Source: Rickettsia typhi (GTDB lineage: Bacteria > Pseudomonadota > Alphaproteobacteria > Rickettsiales > Rickettsiaceae). Taken from it: DNA of 38,134 nt. The notes beneath the pieces are model-generated. The model ran no database searches and was not told the origin of the DNA. It saw only the letters and a program-made list of their open reading frames with translations. The DNA is taken from positions 1-38,134 of the forward strand of contig CAMDSB010000009.1 in the NCBI GenBank assembly GCA_945907105.1. The letters run 5' to 3'. Below, in pieces: positions 16,847 to 27,068 of this stretch (within the stretch, counting starts at the first letter, position 1; each line of letters starts with the position of its first letter). Both the position numbers and the translations under genes were made by a program.

Positions 16847-17675
16847 ATTAGTACTATTGTTATTGATTTTGGTAAGTAACTTTTCAGCCAATGCGAAACC
16901 TAAAATAGTAACTAGCATTACGCCTGTTGCTAGTTTAGTTGCTATGCTAACTGAAGATGAAGCTGATGTGGTTGCAATTAACATCTCGTCTGGATGTCCG
17001 CATCACTATCAGATGAGGCCCTCTGATAAACCAAAGATTTTTGAGTCCAAAATGTTGATTTATATAGATGATAGTTTTGATAGTTTTGCTGCAAAATTAG
17101 CCGAAAAATTTGAAGGTAAAGTCGTAAAAATTAGTAGCTTTGGATCGTTAAATTTTCAAGACGGAAAGGAAGGGATAAATTGGCACTTTTGGCTTGATCT
17201 TAATAATGTTTTGGCTTTTCATGATGAGCTTGCAGCTATTCTTATAAAAGAAATTCCTGACCTCAAAACAGTTGTAGAGTCCAACAAAAGCAAAGCTCGT
17301 GCTAAAATCAAGTCACTAATTCAACTTAAAGGGCATGAACTAGCTGCGATTAAAGATATAGTAGTGGTAAGTGATAGCCTTGAGCATTTTTTCAAGGATG
17401 TTGATGCTGACGTTGTTAAATTATATAAAAAAACACATTCAAGTTTAAGGGATTATAATGACATTGAATATACTTTAGGCAATGACACTGCTCAATGTAT
17501 AGTGATTGATTCAGCTCAAGATGATAGCGTATATAAGAAGTTCAACAAAAAAATGGTTAAATTGGACTCTGAAAATTGGATCAATGATGAGAGGGACGGG
17601 GTGAGAGTTGACTTATTTTCCAGGAAGTATCTGGAAATGATAGAGCTATTGAAAGGGTGTATAGATAAAAGTTAA
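16836..17675 (+). CDS. ZnuA-like metal ABC transporter substrate-binding protein, atypical ligands
   Basis: A 279-residue secreted protein with a clear signal peptide (hydrophobic core LVLLLLILVSNF, likely cleavage after ANA at residue 20). Cluster A-I fold features follow: IVTSITPVASLVAMLT, the first metal His in CPHHYQMRPSD (about H56), and the second in NWHFWLD (H117). The third ligand, normally the first His of an HDAYGYF-like motif, is replaced by Ser179 in VSDSLEHFF, and the fourth, normally Glu in a FAEPQ-like motif, reads DSAQ. So the fold is ZnuA-like but the site is altered or lost. No permease or ATPase gene is adjacent. Start is GTG at 16836, inside the previous gene. It may bind a different metal, use H184 or C54, or be decaying in function. 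Confidence 0.75.
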   Translation: MKYRLVLLLLILVSNFSANAKPKIVTSITPVASLVAMLTEDEADVVAINISSGCPHHYQMRPSDKPKIFESKMLIYIDDSFDSFAAKLAEKFEGKVVKISSFGSLNFQDGKEGINWHFWLDLNNVLAFHDELAAILIKEIPDLKTVVESNKSKARAKIKSLIQLKGHELAAIKDIVVVSDSLEHFFKDVDADVVKLYKKTHSSLRDYNDIEYTLGNDTAQCIVIDSAQDDSVYKKFNKKMVKLDSENWINDERDGVRVDLFSRKYLEMIELLKGCIDKS

Positions 17676-17779
17676 CTAGAGCCGATGTAACATAATCTCA
17701 GTATCTAATATTATTGGTCAGAGCGTGCAAAGTATGTTGCTAATATAATAAAATAGTTGAATTATTAATTTGTGGGTGA

Positions 17780-18910
17780 TTGAGCAAACAACTTATCTTG
17801 AATAAAAAATTATTACAGAAAAGTTTTGCTTTCGAACAGTTATTTTATAAAGTAGATACAAAAATGGTAACCTCTCTATCTATTATATGTGCAATTTTTC
17901 TTGTATTACTAAATGGCTTTTTTGTGGCTGCAGAATTTGCTATGGTACGACTGCGTACTACAAAGATAGAGATTCTAAAAGCAACTAAAGGATTTAGAGG
18001 AGCTATCCTTGCTAAAATTCATGAAGATATAGATTCTTATCTCTCCGCTTGTCAACTTGGTATTACTTTAGCTTCCTTAGGATTAGGATGGGTAGGAGAG
18101 CCGGCTTTCGCTCATTTCTCAAGACCTATATTAGAAGTGTTTGGCGTTGTATCAGAAACTGTGGTAGAAATTATTTCATATGTCATTGCATTTTCTATCA
18201 TATCTTTTCTGCATATTGTAGTGGGAGAATTGATGCCAAAGACTATGGCAATTCGTCAAGCAGAGAAAATTTCTCTCTTAACCGCCATACCTCTGTATGG
18301 GTTTTATTGGATACTATTCCCTGTAATCTATTGCCTTAATGGTTGCGCTTTTATTTTATTAAAAATGTTTAAATTAGATAGTGTTAATGAGGATGAAGGC
18401 GCCTACTCTATAGAAGAATTAAAAATAATTTTAACAAGTAGCCATTTGCATGGAGAGATAGAACACGACGAGGCTCGAATGCTTACTAAAGCTTTAGAGT
18501 TTACAGCGTTACTGATTGGTGATGTAATGCAACCAATTGTAGCTCTTGTAGCTCTAGACAATGAACATCCTGTAAAAAATAATTTAGCCTTAATTGCCGA
18601 CCATCATTACAGCCGTTATCCTGTTTACGAAAAAAATATAGAAAATATCTTGGGTATTATTCATGCAAAAGATTGTTTTGCTGCGTCAGTCAATAGTGCA
18701 GGAATTACTAGCTTTGATGACTTGTTGCGTCCAGCGCTAAAAATTAACATTAGTGAGGAAGCGTTAGATCTTTTGCCAAAATTTCAAAATGGTACCACTC
18801 ACTTGGCCCTTGTATATCAAGATGAGCAGCTAATTGGCTTTGTGACGTTGGATAATTTGCTTCAGGCATTAATTGGTAAAATAAAAGATGATTTTCACCC
18901 TACCAAATAA
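17780..18910 (+). CDS. CNNM/HlyC-family membrane protein (DUF21 plus CBS pair), short C-terminus
   Basis: A 376-residue inner-membrane protein of the CorC/HlyC ('hemolysin') family, members of which act in Mg2+ or Co2+ transport. The DUF21 domain (about residues 30-200) has four hydrophobic segments and signature LLNGFFVAAEFAMVRLR, GITLASLGLGWVGEPAFA and VVGELMPKTMAIR. A CBS pair follows (GDVMQPIVALVALD; HYSRYPVYE; LALVYQDEQLIGFVTLDNLL). It stops right after the CBS pair, where full family members carry an extra CorC_HlyC domain of about 80 residues. The start could be TTG 17780 (with GGGTGA nearby) or ATG 17864, which matches the usual N-terminus better. The 'hemolysin' label is historical and should not be read as toxin. 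Confidence 0.86.
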   Translation: MSKQLILNKKLLQKSFAFEQLFYKVDTKMVTSLSIICAIFLVLLNGFFVAAEFAMVRLRTTKIEILKATKGFRGAILAKIHEDIDSYLSACQLGITLASLGLGWVGEPAFAHFSRPILEVFGVVSETVVEIISYVIAFSIISFLHIVVGELMPKTMAIRQAEKISLLTAIPLYGFYWILFPVIYCLNGCAFILLKMFKLDSVNEDEGAYSIEELKIILTSSHLHGEIEHDEARMLTKALEFTALLIGDVMQPIVALVALDNEHPVKNNLALIADHHYSRYPVYEKNIENILGIIHAKDCFAASVNSAGITSFDDLLRPALKINISEEALDLLPKFQNGTTHLALVYQDEQLIGFVTLDNLLQALIGKIKDDFHPTK

Positions 18911-19002
18911 CCCTTCACTATATCTAATAGTAAAGCGACAAATTGTAGCGCACATGATTCATAACTGACCATTATTTAATTAGGAGTCCTTCACCTAGTT
19001 AT

Positions 19003-19048
19003 AATCTTCTGAAGATTGATAATCATAGACAAGCTTAGATTAATCAAT
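19003..19048. terminator. Hairpins between convergent CNNM gene and frr
   Basis: AATCTT/AAGATT (19003-19017, 3-nt loop) overlaps a second, alternative stem in which ATTGATAATC (19015-19024) pairs with GATTAATCAAT (19038-19048), 10 bp with one bulged base. The 141-nt gap separates two convergent genes, so a bidirectional terminator is the natural reading. No long U-run. Confidence 0.45.
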
Positions 19049-19051
19049 GGG

Positions 19052-19609
19052 CTAAATAGTCAATATTTCTTCTTCTCTAGATCTTATAATGACATCGACT
19101 TTGCTGATAAAATCATCGGTAAGTTTCTGAATTTCTTCTCCATGGTCATGAAGGTCGTCTTTAGATAGGTTATGATCCTTCTCCATTTTTTTAAGAGAGT
19201 CCATACCGTCACGTCTGATATTACGCATTGCGACTTTGGTATTTTCGCCGTATTTATGCGCTAGCTTTACCAGCTCTTTTCGGCGCTCTTGGCTTATTAT
19301 CGGTAGGCTCATACGTATGAGCTGACCATCCGAGCTGGGGTTTAGCCCAAGGTTTGCATCGGCAATAGCTTTTTCAACGGTCTTAACCATAGCTTTGTCC
19401 CAAACTTGCACGCTAATCGTTTTTGCGTCTGGAGTTGATACGGTACCAACTTGGGATATCGGCATTTTGCTGCCATAAGCTTCAATAACGACTGGATCTA
19501 GTAAATTCACTGATGCTCTACCTGTTCTAAGGCCTCTTAGTTCCTTATCTAGCACGGCTAGAGTCTTGTCCATTTTTTCAGTTAGTTCTTGTTGCAATGA
19601 TTTGTCCAT
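19052..19609 (-). CDS. frr: Ribosome recycling factor
   Basis: A 185-residue protein of normal family length that, with EF-G, splits post-termination ribosomes. Recognisable blocks are [20 protein letters not shown] in the N-terminal helix of the three-helix bundle, [40 protein letters not shown] in the alpha/beta domain, and [20 protein letters not shown] then [13 protein letters not shown] in the C-terminal helix. It follows pyrH with a TAATG stop/start overlap, and GGGGAAATA just before the ATG provides a ribosome site inside the end of pyrH. pyrH-frr is a conserved bacterial pair. Confidence 0.96.
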   Translation of the reverse strand: MDKSLQQELTEKMDKTLAVLDKELRGLRTGRASVNLLDPVVIEAYGSKMPISQVGTVSTPDAKTISVQVWDKAMVKTVEKAIADANLGLNPSSDGQLIRMSLPIISQERRKELVKLAHKYGENTKVAMRNIRRDGMDSLKKMEKDHNLSKDDLHDHGEEIQKLTDDFISKVDVIIRSREEEILTI

Positions 19610-20328
19610 TATTTCCCCATTATAAGAGTATATTTTCCTTGATCTTGCAGTACTTTAGCAAAATTCCCGCGTTCTTTGATAGAAAAAACTTTGATAGGCA
19701 ATTCATTTTCTCGTGCAACAGCTATTGCTGCCATGTCCATAACTTTCAAACTATCTTTAAGTACTTCAGTATAGGTTATTTCTGTGTATCTAGTTGCAGC
19801 CTCGTCTTTCTTCGGATCAGAGCTATACACACCGTCAACATTAGTTCCTTTAAACAATACATCGCAATTCATTTCCACGGCTCTTAGCACCGCTGCGCTA
19901 TCAGTTGTGAAGAAAGGACTACCTATGCCGGCAGCAAAAATCACTACTCTTCCTTTTTCCATATGCCTTTTTGCTCTGCGTCTTATGAACGGCTCGCAAA
20001 TGGTGGTCATCGGTATGGCAGATTGCACTCTGGTGTATATGCCAGCACGCTCCATTGAGCTTTGTAATGCAAGCGCGTTAATCACTGTTGCTAACATGCC
20101 CATGTAGTCAGCAGAAGCTCTATCCATTCCAAGTAACGAAGCATCAGCGCCACGATAGATGTTTCCGCCACCAACAACGACGCATACTTGAATACCTAGT
20201 TCACATACCTCCTTAATATCAGCGGCAATACCGTTTAGAGTATCAATATCATGACCAAATTTTTTACTGCCCATCAGAGCTTCACCGGAAACTTTGAACA
20301 AAACTCTTTTGCAGTCTTTTAAGGGCAT
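19609..20328 (-). CDS. pyrH: UMP kinase
   Basis: A 239-residue amino-acid-kinase-fold enzyme that phosphorylates UMP to UDP. Motifs: [13 protein letters not shown] near the N-terminus, [60 protein letters not shown] and [11 protein letters not shown]. The frame stays open to 20460, but [15 protein letters not shown] is the family N-terminus and the 44 upstream residues have no counterpart in UMP kinases, so I place the start at 20328. No clear Shine-Dalgarno precedes it. It is the first gene of pyrH-frr; the usual upstream partner tsf is absent. Confidence 0.95.
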   Translation of the reverse strand: MPLKDCKRVLFKVSGEALMGSKKFGHDIDTLNGIAADIKEVCELGIQVCVVVGGGNIYRGADASLLGMDRASADYMGMLATVINALALQSSMERAGIYTRVQSAIPMTTICEPFIRRRAKRHMEKGRVVIFAAGIGSPFFTTDSAAVLRAVEMNCDVLFKGTNVDGVYSSDPKKDEAATRYTEITYTEVLKDSLKVMDMAAIAVARENELPIKVFSIKERGNFAKVLQDQGKYTLIMGK

Positions 20329-20557
20329 ATAAATTATTTTTCGAAATATAAACGTACGGGCAATGCTATCTCCAACCGTTATTTTTGTCAAGAGGACTAA
20401 TAAATCACGGTGTGGCATAAGTGTTTGCTGTCGTAAGAATAGACTAAGTTTGGAACCCAATTTGACTACTTGAACAGTTATAGCCTATCTTACGTCATAT
20501 CTTGCAACAGTGATTTGGGCAAAACTTGATTATAAATTCTAACTAACAATAAAAACA
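20329..20557. other. Divergent spacer between pyrH and the nuo promoter
   Basis: No gene of its own. The first 132 nt stay open in the pyrH frame on the minus strand without resembling UMP kinase. The rest is AT-rich and must hold the pyrH promoter, which I cannot place with confidence. Confidence 0.4.
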
Positions 20558-20586
20558 TTGGTTTTCAAGGATGCGTTGTTTATTAT
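20558..20586 (+). promoter_or_regulatory. Sigma70-type promoter for the nuoG operon
   Basis: TTGGTT at 20558-20563 and TATTAT at 20581-20586 are separated by exactly 17 nt. Transcription would begin near 20593, giving a leader of about 40 nt before the nuoG ATG. This is the best promoter match in the window and stands before the long same-strand gene run. A TATAAT at 20602-20607 is a weaker alternative without a good -35. Confidence 0.6.
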
Positions 20587-20633
20587 GTCTTAAGGTAGGG
20601 TTATAATAAATTCATATTTAAAAACTTTAAAGA

Positions 20634-22688
20634 ATGCCAAAATTAACTATAGACAATAAGGAAATAGAAGTTGAAGACGGTTTGACCGTCATGCAAGCTT
20701 GCGAACAAGTGGGCATAGAGATACCTCATTTTTGTTTTCATGAGCGTTTGCAAATTGCTGGTAATTGTCGCATGTGTTTAGTTGAGATGGAGAAATCTCC
20801 TAAACCCATTGCCTCGTGCGCTATGCCTGTGGCTGAAGGTATGGTTATTCGAACTAACACTCCAGTAATTAAGAAAGCGCGGGAAGGGGTTATGGAGTTC
20901 TTGTTGATTAATCATCCGCTAGATTGCCCTATATGCGATCAAGGTGGCGAATGTGATCTCCAGGATCAAGCCTTTAAGTACGGTAAAGGGACTAGTCGAT
21001 ATACAGAAAATAAACGATCAGTGGTGGACAAAAACCTTGGTCCTCTTGTCAAAACGCAAATGACTCGTTGTATTCACTGTACCCGTTGTATTCGATTTGC
21101 TACAGATGTAGCCGGCGTACCCGAGATGGGAGCTATCCATCGTGGGGAGCATATGGAAATCACAAGTTATCTTGAAAAAACTTTAACGTCTGAGCTTTCT
21201 GGTAATATCATAGATTTATGTCCAGTTGGTGCTCTTACATCAAAGCCTTATGCTTTCAATGCGAGGAGTTGGGAGCTTGAGAAGACGGAATCTATTGATA
21301 TTATGGACGCAATGGGATCGAACATCAGAATTGACTCAAGAGGTTTGGAAGTTATGAGAATTTTGCCAAAGCTGAATGAAGATATCAATGAAGAATGGAT
21401 ATCAGATAAAGCTCGTTTCTCTTATGATGGATTAAAGGTTCAAAGATTAGATGTACCGTACATAAAAGAGGGCGGCAAGCTAGTTAATTCTAGTTGGGAT
21501 CAAGCAATCGCGGCTGTTGCAAACAAAATGCTTTCTATAAGTGGTAATGAAATTGCTGCAATCGCTGGAACTACCAGTTCGTGTGAGCCGATGTTTTTAC
21601 TCAAAAAACTGCTGGCTAGGGCTGGTTCAAATATAGTTGATGCAAATCAATTTGGTTACGCTATTGATGCAACAAGCAGAAGTAATTATCTTTTTAATAC
21701 AACAATTGCTAATATTGAGAAAGCAGATTTTTGCTTGCTAGTTGGTGCTAATCCAAGACAGGTCGCGCCAGTTTTGAATGCAAGAATAGGTAAGATGGTT
21801 AGGAATGGTCAAATGAAAGTTGCAAGAATTGGTCAGGTGGATGATCAGACTTACCCTATTAGTGAACTTGGGGATAACTTGTCGGTGCTTGAGGAAATTT
21901 TATCTGGTAAGTCTGATGTTCTAAAAGCATTGAAAGGTGCTAAGTATCCAATGATTATTTTGGGTGATGCAACCCTTGTCCGCTCTGATAGTTTTGCTGC
22001 CTTATCTCTTGTCCATGAAATAGCTAAAAAATACAATATTGTTCGTGATGATTGGAATGGAATAAACATATTACATAATCATGCTTCTATGGTTGGTGCG
22101 CTCGATGTGGGTTTCATCTATGGTAAGGACGGCGATGGAACAGCAAAAATATTAGAGATGACGACAACCGGTAGGGTAAAAATACTGTACTTGCTTGGCG
22201 CAGATGATTTCGATATAAGCAAGATTAGCAAAGATTGTTTTGTTGTTTATCAGGGGCATCACGGTGATGTTGTGGCTGCGCGTGCGGATGTTATTTTGCC
22301 AGAGGCAGCTTATACTGAACAAGAGGGGATTTTTGTAAATTTAGAGGGGTTGCCTCAATATGCAAGAGCGGCGGTTGCTCCAGTTGGTCAAGCAAAAGAA
22401 AGTTGGGATATAATTTCTTGTTTATCTAAGAATCTAAATATTGATTTAGGTATTAATTCTTTAGCAGACGTCAGAAAGTTAATGGCAAAGGAAAATGCTG
22501 TGTTTGCAAATATTGATAAGATTATTCCCGCCGATTTTGTCCAGTTTAAATCGTCAACGAACTTGACAGAAAAACCTTTAACTAAAGTGAAATTTAATTA
22601 TTACATGAGCGATCAAATTAGCCGCGCTTCGGTGACTATGGCAAGGTGCGCAAAAGCTATCCTTACTACGCAGAAGGAGGTCATCTGA
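20634..22688 (+). CDS. nuoG: NADH-quinone oxidoreductase subunit G
   Basis: A 684-residue iron-sulfur subunit of the peripheral arm of complex I, passing electrons from NuoF toward NuoI. The N-terminal ferredoxin domain has Cys34, Cys45, Cys48 and Cys62 for a [2Fe-2S] cluster. Then comes the His/Cys3 motif [18 protein letters not shown] and the four-Cys site [11 protein letters not shown] with the distal Cys in [12 protein letters not shown]. The C-terminal two thirds is the molybdopterin-oxidoreductase-like domain, without cofactor as usual. It opens nuoG-H-I-J-K-L-M-N; nuoA-F, including the NADH-binding subunit, must be elsewhere, as in Rickettsia. Confidence 0.97.
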   Translation: MPKLTIDNKEIEVEDGLTVMQACEQVGIEIPHFCFHERLQIAGNCRMCLVEMEKSPKPIASCAMPVAEGMVIRTNTPVIKKAREGVMEFLLINHPLDCPICDQGGECDLQDQAFKYGKGTSRYTENKRSVVDKNLGPLVKTQMTRCIHCTRCIRFATDVAGVPEMGAIHRGEHMEITSYLEKTLTSELSGNIIDLCPVGALTSKPYAFNARSWELEKTESIDIMDAMGSNIRIDSRGLEVMRILPKLNEDINEEWISDKARFSYDGLKVQRLDVPYIKEGGKLVNSSWDQAIAAVANKMLSISGNEIAAIAGTTSSCEPMFLLKKLLARAGSNIVDANQFGYAIDATSRSNYLFNTTIANIEKADFCLLVGANPRQVAPVLNARIGKMVRNGQMKVARIGQVDDQTYPISELGDNLSVLEEILSGKSDVLKALKGAKYPMIILGDATLVRSDSFAALSLVHEIAKKYNIVRDDWNGINILHNHASMVGALDVGFIYGKDGDGTAKILEMTTTGRVKILYLLGADDFDISKISKDCFVVYQGHHGDVVAARADVILPEAAYTEQEGIFVNLEGLPQYARAAVAPVGQAKESWDIISCLSKNLNIDLGINSLADVRKLMAKENAVFANIDKIIPADFVQFKSSTNLTEKPLTKVKFNYYMSDQISRASVTMARCAKAILTTQKEVI

Positions 22689-22690
22689 CT

Positions 22691-23707
22691 ATGCTAGAAA
22701 TATTTAACGAATATGGGCTGCCACTGGTATTGATTATAGCAAACATTTTGCTTATTACGTTACCATTATTGTTGTGTGTGGCTTATCTTACCTATGCAGA
22801 AAGGAGAGTGATTGGCCTAATGCAAATGAGAAGAGGGCCCAATGTTGTTGGTCCATTTGGTCTTTTGCAGCCGATTGCAGACGCGGTGAAATTATTATTT
22901 AAAGAAGTTATTGTACCAACTCGTGCTAGTAAAATCGTTTTTATTATTTCTCCAATGATTACCTTTGTTTTAAGTCTTATTGGGTGGGCTGTAGTGCCAT
23001 TTGGCCCTGGGCTAGTACTTGCCGACATTAATGTTGGCGTTCTTTATGTACTGGCAATTTCTTCGCTTGGGGTGTACGGTATTATTATGGCCGGGTGGGC
23101 TAGTAATTCGAAATACGCGTTTTTAGGAGCGATTCGTTCTTCTGCTCAGATGATATCTTATGAAGTATCAATGGGGCTAGTAATTGTAACGGTTTTGTTG
23201 GTTACTGGCACTTTGAATTTGAGCGAGATTGTTGAGTATCAAAGGAGGATGCCTTTCTGGATTCAGCTACTTATGGCGCCAATGGCGATAGTTTTCTTTA
23301 TTTCAGTTTTAGCTGAAACGAATCGCTTGCCATTCGATTTGCCTGAAGCTGAAGCTGAGCTTGTAGCTGGCTATAATGTCGAATATTCTTCGATGGCATT
23401 TGCGTTGTTTTTTTTAGGTGAGTATGCAAACATGATTTTGGTAAGTGCCATTACAGTTACTTTCTTTATGGGTGGATATCTCCCGCCATTTAACATCGAG
23501 TTTTTAGAAGTTGTTCCCGGGCTTATTTGGTTCATTATCAAAGTTACTTTCTTATTATTTGTGTTTCTTTGGATGAGGGCTACTTTGCCAAGATATAGAT
23601 ATGATCAGTTGATGCGCATTGGTTGGAAATTTTTCTTACCACTCACCTTGTTCTGGGTAGTACTTGTAGCTTCGCTTTTGACACTAACTGATAATCTACC
23701 GGGGTAG
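22691..23707 (+). CDS. nuoH: NADH-quinone oxidoreductase subunit H
   Basis: A 338-residue, about eight-helix membrane subunit at the quinone site of complex I, joining the peripheral and membrane arms. Signature [20 protein letters not shown] and [13 protein letters not shown] near the N-terminus, then [28 protein letters not shown] and [13 protein letters not shown]. The frame is open back to 22646 inside nuoG, but AGGAGG at 22675-22680 and the family N-terminus support ATG 22691, two nt after the nuoG stop. Confidence 0.96.
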   Translation: MLEIFNEYGLPLVLIIANILLITLPLLLCVAYLTYAERRVIGLMQMRRGPNVVGPFGLLQPIADAVKLLFKEVIVPTRASKIVFIISPMITFVLSLIGWAVVPFGPGLVLADINVGVLYVLAISSLGVYGIIMAGWASNSKYAFLGAIRSSAQMISYEVSMGLVIVTVLLVTGTLNLSEIVEYQRRMPFWIQLLMAPMAIVFFISVLAETNRLPFDLPEAEAELVAGYNVEYSSMAFALFFLGEYANMILVSAITVTFFMGGYLPPFNIEFLEVVPGLIWFIIKVTFLLFVFLWMRATLPRYRYDQLMRIGWKFFLPLTLFWVVLVASLLTLTDNLPG

Positions 23708-23717
23708 GAAAAATATT

Positions 23718-24197
23718 ATGATGAAATATATCAAATCCTGGTTTTTATACGAAATATTGATTGGCATGGCACTGACTTTGAAATATTTCTTTAAGCCTAA
23801 AGTAACACTGAATTATCCTTATGAAAAAAGCCCGATTAGTCCAAGATTTAAAGGTGAGCACGCTCTTAGGCGTTATGCAAACGGAGAAGAACGTTGTATT
23901 GCATGCAAGCTTTGTGAAGCTATTTGCCCCGCTCAGGCAATTTTGATTGAAGCAGAAGAGCGGGCCGATGGTAGCAGGAGAACTACTCGCTATGACATTG
24001 ACATGACAAAGTGTATTTACTGCGGAATGTGCCAAGAAGCTTGCCCAGTTGATGCGATAGTTGAAGGACCTAATTTTGAATTTGCAACAGAGACTCATGA
24101 GGAGCTTTTGTATGATAAAGAAAGGTTGCTACGAAACGGGGAGATCTGGGAGCAAGAACTGGCCCAGAAATTGAAAGACGATTATCCGTACAGGTAA
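23718..24197 (+). CDS. nuoI: NADH-quinone oxidoreductase subunit I
   Basis: A 159-residue ferredoxin-like subunit carrying two [4Fe-4S] clusters that bring electrons to the quinone site. The two motifs are [12 protein letters not shown] (Cys60, 63, 66, 70) and [12 protein letters not shown] (Cys99, 102, 105, 109). The N-terminal amphipathic region and [15 protein letters not shown] are typical. TAGGA lies about 8 nt before the ATG; a second ATG follows directly. Confidence 0.96.
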   Translation: MMKYIKSWFLYEILIGMALTLKYFFKPKVTLNYPYEKSPISPRFKGEHALRRYANGEERCIACKLCEAICPAQAILIEAEERADGSRRTTRYDIDMTKCIYCGMCQEACPVDAIVEGPNFEFATETHEELLYDKERLLRNGEIWEQELAQKLKDDYPYR

Positions 24198-24203
24198 ATA
24201 AAA

Positions 24204-24824
24204 ATGGCTATATTTTTCTACATGTTTGCAACATTAATAGTGCTTAGTGGCATTATGGTTATTCTGAGTCGTAATCCTGTACATGCTGTGCTCTGGTTGA
24301 TATTTACCTTTTGTAACGGAGCCGGTTTGATGGTGCTGATGGGAGCGGAATTTATAGCGATGATGCTTATTATTATTTATGTTGGAGCTGTTGCTGTTTT
24401 ATTCCTTTTTGTGGTAATGATGCTTGATATTAAGTTTTCTGAGTTTAAGGGTGGAGTGGATTCAGCCATGTCATTTGCCTTTGTTATGGCTTTCTTATTG
24501 TTTGCAGATCTTACAGTAATAATTTTACTTGGTACTAAAACTATCATACCTATGGGTAATATAGCTTTTGCAATACAACCAGATATTGGAAACGCCTACG
24601 CTGTGGGTCGGTTGCTTTATACTGAATTCATCTTACCGTTCCAAACTGCTGGGATAATTTTATTTGTTGCAATGATTGCCAGCATTTCTTTGACACTAAG
24701 ACGTCGCTCTGGCGTAAAAAGACAAAATGTGGCGGAGCAAATGGCTAGAAATAAGGATAATAGCTTGTCAGTAGCGCAAGTTGATGGAAAATCTGGATTG
24801 AGTAATTTGAATTATGACAATTAG
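24204..24824 (+). CDS. nuoJ: NADH-quinone oxidoreductase subunit J
   Basis: A 206-residue membrane subunit of complex I with five hydrophobic segments. Family signatures are [20 protein letters not shown] in helix 2 and the bulged TM3 sequence [21 protein letters not shown], which carries the conserved Glu and Tyr of the proton path. The polar tail after residue 170 is poorly conserved. Starts 6 nt after nuoI; its last 11 nt overlap nuoK. Confidence 0.95.
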   Translation: MAIFFYMFATLIVLSGIMVILSRNPVHAVLWLIFTFCNGAGLMVLMGAEFIAMMLIIIYVGAVAVLFLFVVMMLDIKFSEFKGGVDSAMSFAFVMAFLLFADLTVIILLGTKTIIPMGNIAFAIQPDIGNAYAVGRLLYTEFILPFQTAGIILFVAMIASISLTLRRRSGVKRQNVAEQMARNKDNSLSVAQVDGKSGLSNLNYDN

Positions 24825-25131
24825 CGAAATTTCTTTAGAACATTATTTGATTCTTTCGTCGTTGCTATTCTCGGTTGGGGTAGCGGGGTTATTTATGAAT
24901 CGGAAAAATGTGATTACAATTTTGATGTCAATAGAACTAATGCTTTTGGCCGTAAACATTAATTTTGTAGCTTTTTCGGTTCATTTGCAAGACATTGTGG
25001 GTCAAGTATTCAGTATTATTATTCTATCGATTGCTGCAGCTGAAGTTTCAATAGGACTGGCTATTTTGGTTTTATATTCTCGGAATAGAGACTCTATTGA
25101 AATTGAAGACATCAATCAGATGAAGGGGTAG
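24814..25131 (+). CDS. nuoK: NADH-quinone oxidoreductase subunit K
   Basis: A 105-residue, three-helix antiporter-related subunit. The two conserved membrane glutamates are visible in [17 protein letters not shown] (TM2) and [18 protein letters not shown] (TM3). N-terminal [20 protein letters not shown] is typical. Overlaps the end of nuoJ by 11 nt and is followed by nuoL after 5 nt. Confidence 0.96.
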   Translation: MTISEISLEHYLILSSLLFSVGVAGLFMNRKNVITILMSIELMLLAVNINFVAFSVHLQDIVGQVFSIIILSIAAAEVSIGLAILVLYSRNRDSIEIEDINQMKG

Positions 25132-25136
25132 TCTAT

Positions 25137-27068
25137 ATGGAATTTATATTAAAGCTGATCATATTTTTACCTCTTATTTCTGGGATAGTTAATGGTATAT
25201 TCTGTCGGAAAATTACCAATTGCATGGCTAGTATTATTTCTAGCGGAGCTATTGGTATCTCTGCTATATGCTCTATATTAATCTTCATTAAGGCTGGCAT
25301 TAATAAAGAAATTATGCATATTGTGATTACAAACTGGATTGATACATACGAAGTATATGTCAACTGGTCGTTGTATGTAGACCAACTCACGGCAATTATG
25401 TTTTTGCTTGTGACCTGTGTTTCTGCGGTGGTGCACATCTACTCGCTTGGTTATATGGTAGATGATAAGAATTTGCCAAAGTTTTTATCCTATCTATCAT
25501 TGTTTACATTTTTTATGTTAGCTTTGGTTTCAGCTGATAATTTCGTTCAGCTTTTCTTTGGTTGGGAAGGGGTCGGTTTATGCTCTTATTTGCTAATTGG
25601 CTATTATTACCATAAAGATTCAGCAAATAGTGCTGCTGTAAAAGCTTTTGTTGTCAATAGAGTTGGCGATTTTGCTTTTATAATCGGCCTTGTGATGATT
25701 ATTATTTACGTAGGAAGTGTCGATTTTGTTGATGTATTCGCAGTATCTGAAGATCTCTCTAAATCATCAATAGAAATTTTTGGTAAGGAATTCGTAGTGT
25801 TGGATGTGATATGCCTTATGCTCTTTTTGGGTTGTATGGGTAAATCTGCCCAAATAGGTATGCATGTTTGGTTGCCTGATGCTATGGAGGGGCCAACTCC
25901 TGTTTCGGCTCTCATTCATGCAGCGACTATGGTTACAGCTGGGGTATTTTTGGTTGCTCGCTGTTCGTTTATGTTTGAGTACAGTCCAAATGTGCTGCAA
26001 ATAATCACAATTATTGGAGCTGCAACCTGTTTGTTTGCGGCACTTGTGGCTATTGCACAAACTGATATTAAGAAAATTATTGCGTACTCCACTTGCTCTC
26101 AGCTTGGATATATGTTCTTTGCTTGCGGAGTATCTGCATACCAAGCTGGTATCTTTCATCTTGTGACTCATGGATTCTTTAAAGCTTTGTTATTTTTGTC
26201 AGCTGGAAGTGTTATTCATTCATGCCATGAGCAAGACATTTTTAAGATGGGTGGATTAAAGTCAAAAATGCCGATAACTTATGCTAATTTCTGGATGGGA
26301 TCATTAGCAATTATTGGTATATTCCCCTTTGCGGGTTTTTATTCAAAAGATTTAGTGTTGGAGTCTGCTTATGCTCACGGCGGAGTGGGTATTTTTGCTT
26401 TTGCACTTGGGATCATTGCAGCAAGCCTGACTGCTATATATTCATTTAAAATAATAGTTCTAACTTTTCATGGTAAAACTAAGCTTAGTAAAGAAGCCTA
26501 CGCTCATGCGCATGAATCGCCAAAGATAATGAATATACCTCTACTTGTACTAACGGCGGGTACTTTGTTTGCTGGCATGATTGGTTATTATATTTTGGGC
26601 ATAAGTGATCCGCATGGGTTTTTTTCTGGCTCCATCTTTAATTTAGCCACCTCTAGTCATGGGCATCATGTTGCTATGGCTATTGAGTTATTGCCTCTTA
26701 TTGTCGGTATTAGTGGTGCTTTATTTGGCATATATGCCTATAAGGGAAGTGTGCATGCTACAATTTCTGGTCAGTTAAAATATACCTACTATATTTTAAA
26801 GAATAAATTCTTCTTTGATGAGATATTCAGTAAGCTGTTTGTTGGTCCAATAAATTGTTTAAGCAAGCTTTCTAAAAGTTTTGATATAAGGGTAATTGAT
26901 CGGTTTGGCCCAGATGGTTTTGGTTTAGTCGTTAGAGGGCTTAGCTGGTGTATGTGCCAAATTCAAACGGGTTATATTTTTAACTATGCATTCTATATGA
27001 TCTTTGCACTAGTTGTATGTATTACGGTGTTTGTTGGAAAATATTTATTTTATGGAGTGGGTATTTAG
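25137..27068 (+). CDS. nuoL: NADH-quinone oxidoreductase subunit L
   Basis: A 643-residue proton-pumping, antiporter-like subunit at the distal end of the membrane arm, with about 16 helices. Key elements: [20 protein letters not shown] with the TM5 glutamate, [16 protein letters not shown], the TM7-8 region [20 protein letters not shown] followed by [36 protein letters not shown], and [20 protein letters not shown]. The C-terminal part contains the lateral helix region of NuoL. nuoM begins on the next base. Confidence 0.97.
   Translation: MEFILKLIIFLPLISGIVNGIFCRKITNCMASIISSGAIGISAICSILIFIKAGINKEIMHIVITNWIDTYEVYVNWSLYVDQLTAIMFLLVTCVSAVVHIYSLGYMVDDKNLPKFLSYLSLFTFFMLALVSADNFVQLFFGWEGVGLCSYLLIGYYYHKDSANSAAVKAFVVNRVGDFAFIIGLVMIIIYVGSVDFVDVFAVSEDLSKSSIEIFGKEFVVLDVICLMLFLGCMGKSAQIGMHVWLPDAMEGPTPVSALIHAATMVTAGVFLVARCSFMFEYSPNVLQIITIIGAATCLFAALVAIAQTDIKKIIAYSTCSQLGYMFFACGVSAYQAGIFHLVTHGFFKALLFLSAGSVIHSCHEQDIFKMGGLKSKMPITYANFWMGSLAIIGIFPFAGFYSKDLVLESAYAHGGVGIFAFALGIIAASLTAIYSFKIIVLTFHGKTKLSKEAYAHAHESPKIMNIPLLVLTAGTLFAGMIGYYILGISDPHGFFSGSIFNLATSSHGHHVAMAIELLPLIVGISGALFGIYAYKGSVHATISGQLKYTYYILKNKFFFDEIFSKLFVGPINCLSKLSKSFDIRVIDRFGPDGFGLVVRGLSWCMCQIQTGYIFNYAFYMIFALVVCITVFVGKYLFYGVGI

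Noticed and set aside
17780..18910. Reading the 'hemolysin' family gene as a toxin
   Set aside because: DUF21 plus CBS architecture is that of an ion-transport membrane protein; the toxin name is historical.
25767..26171. 134-codon antisense ORF in nuoL
   Set aside because: Composition is that of the reverse complement of a conserved membrane protein; it lies wholly inside nuoL and has no start signals.
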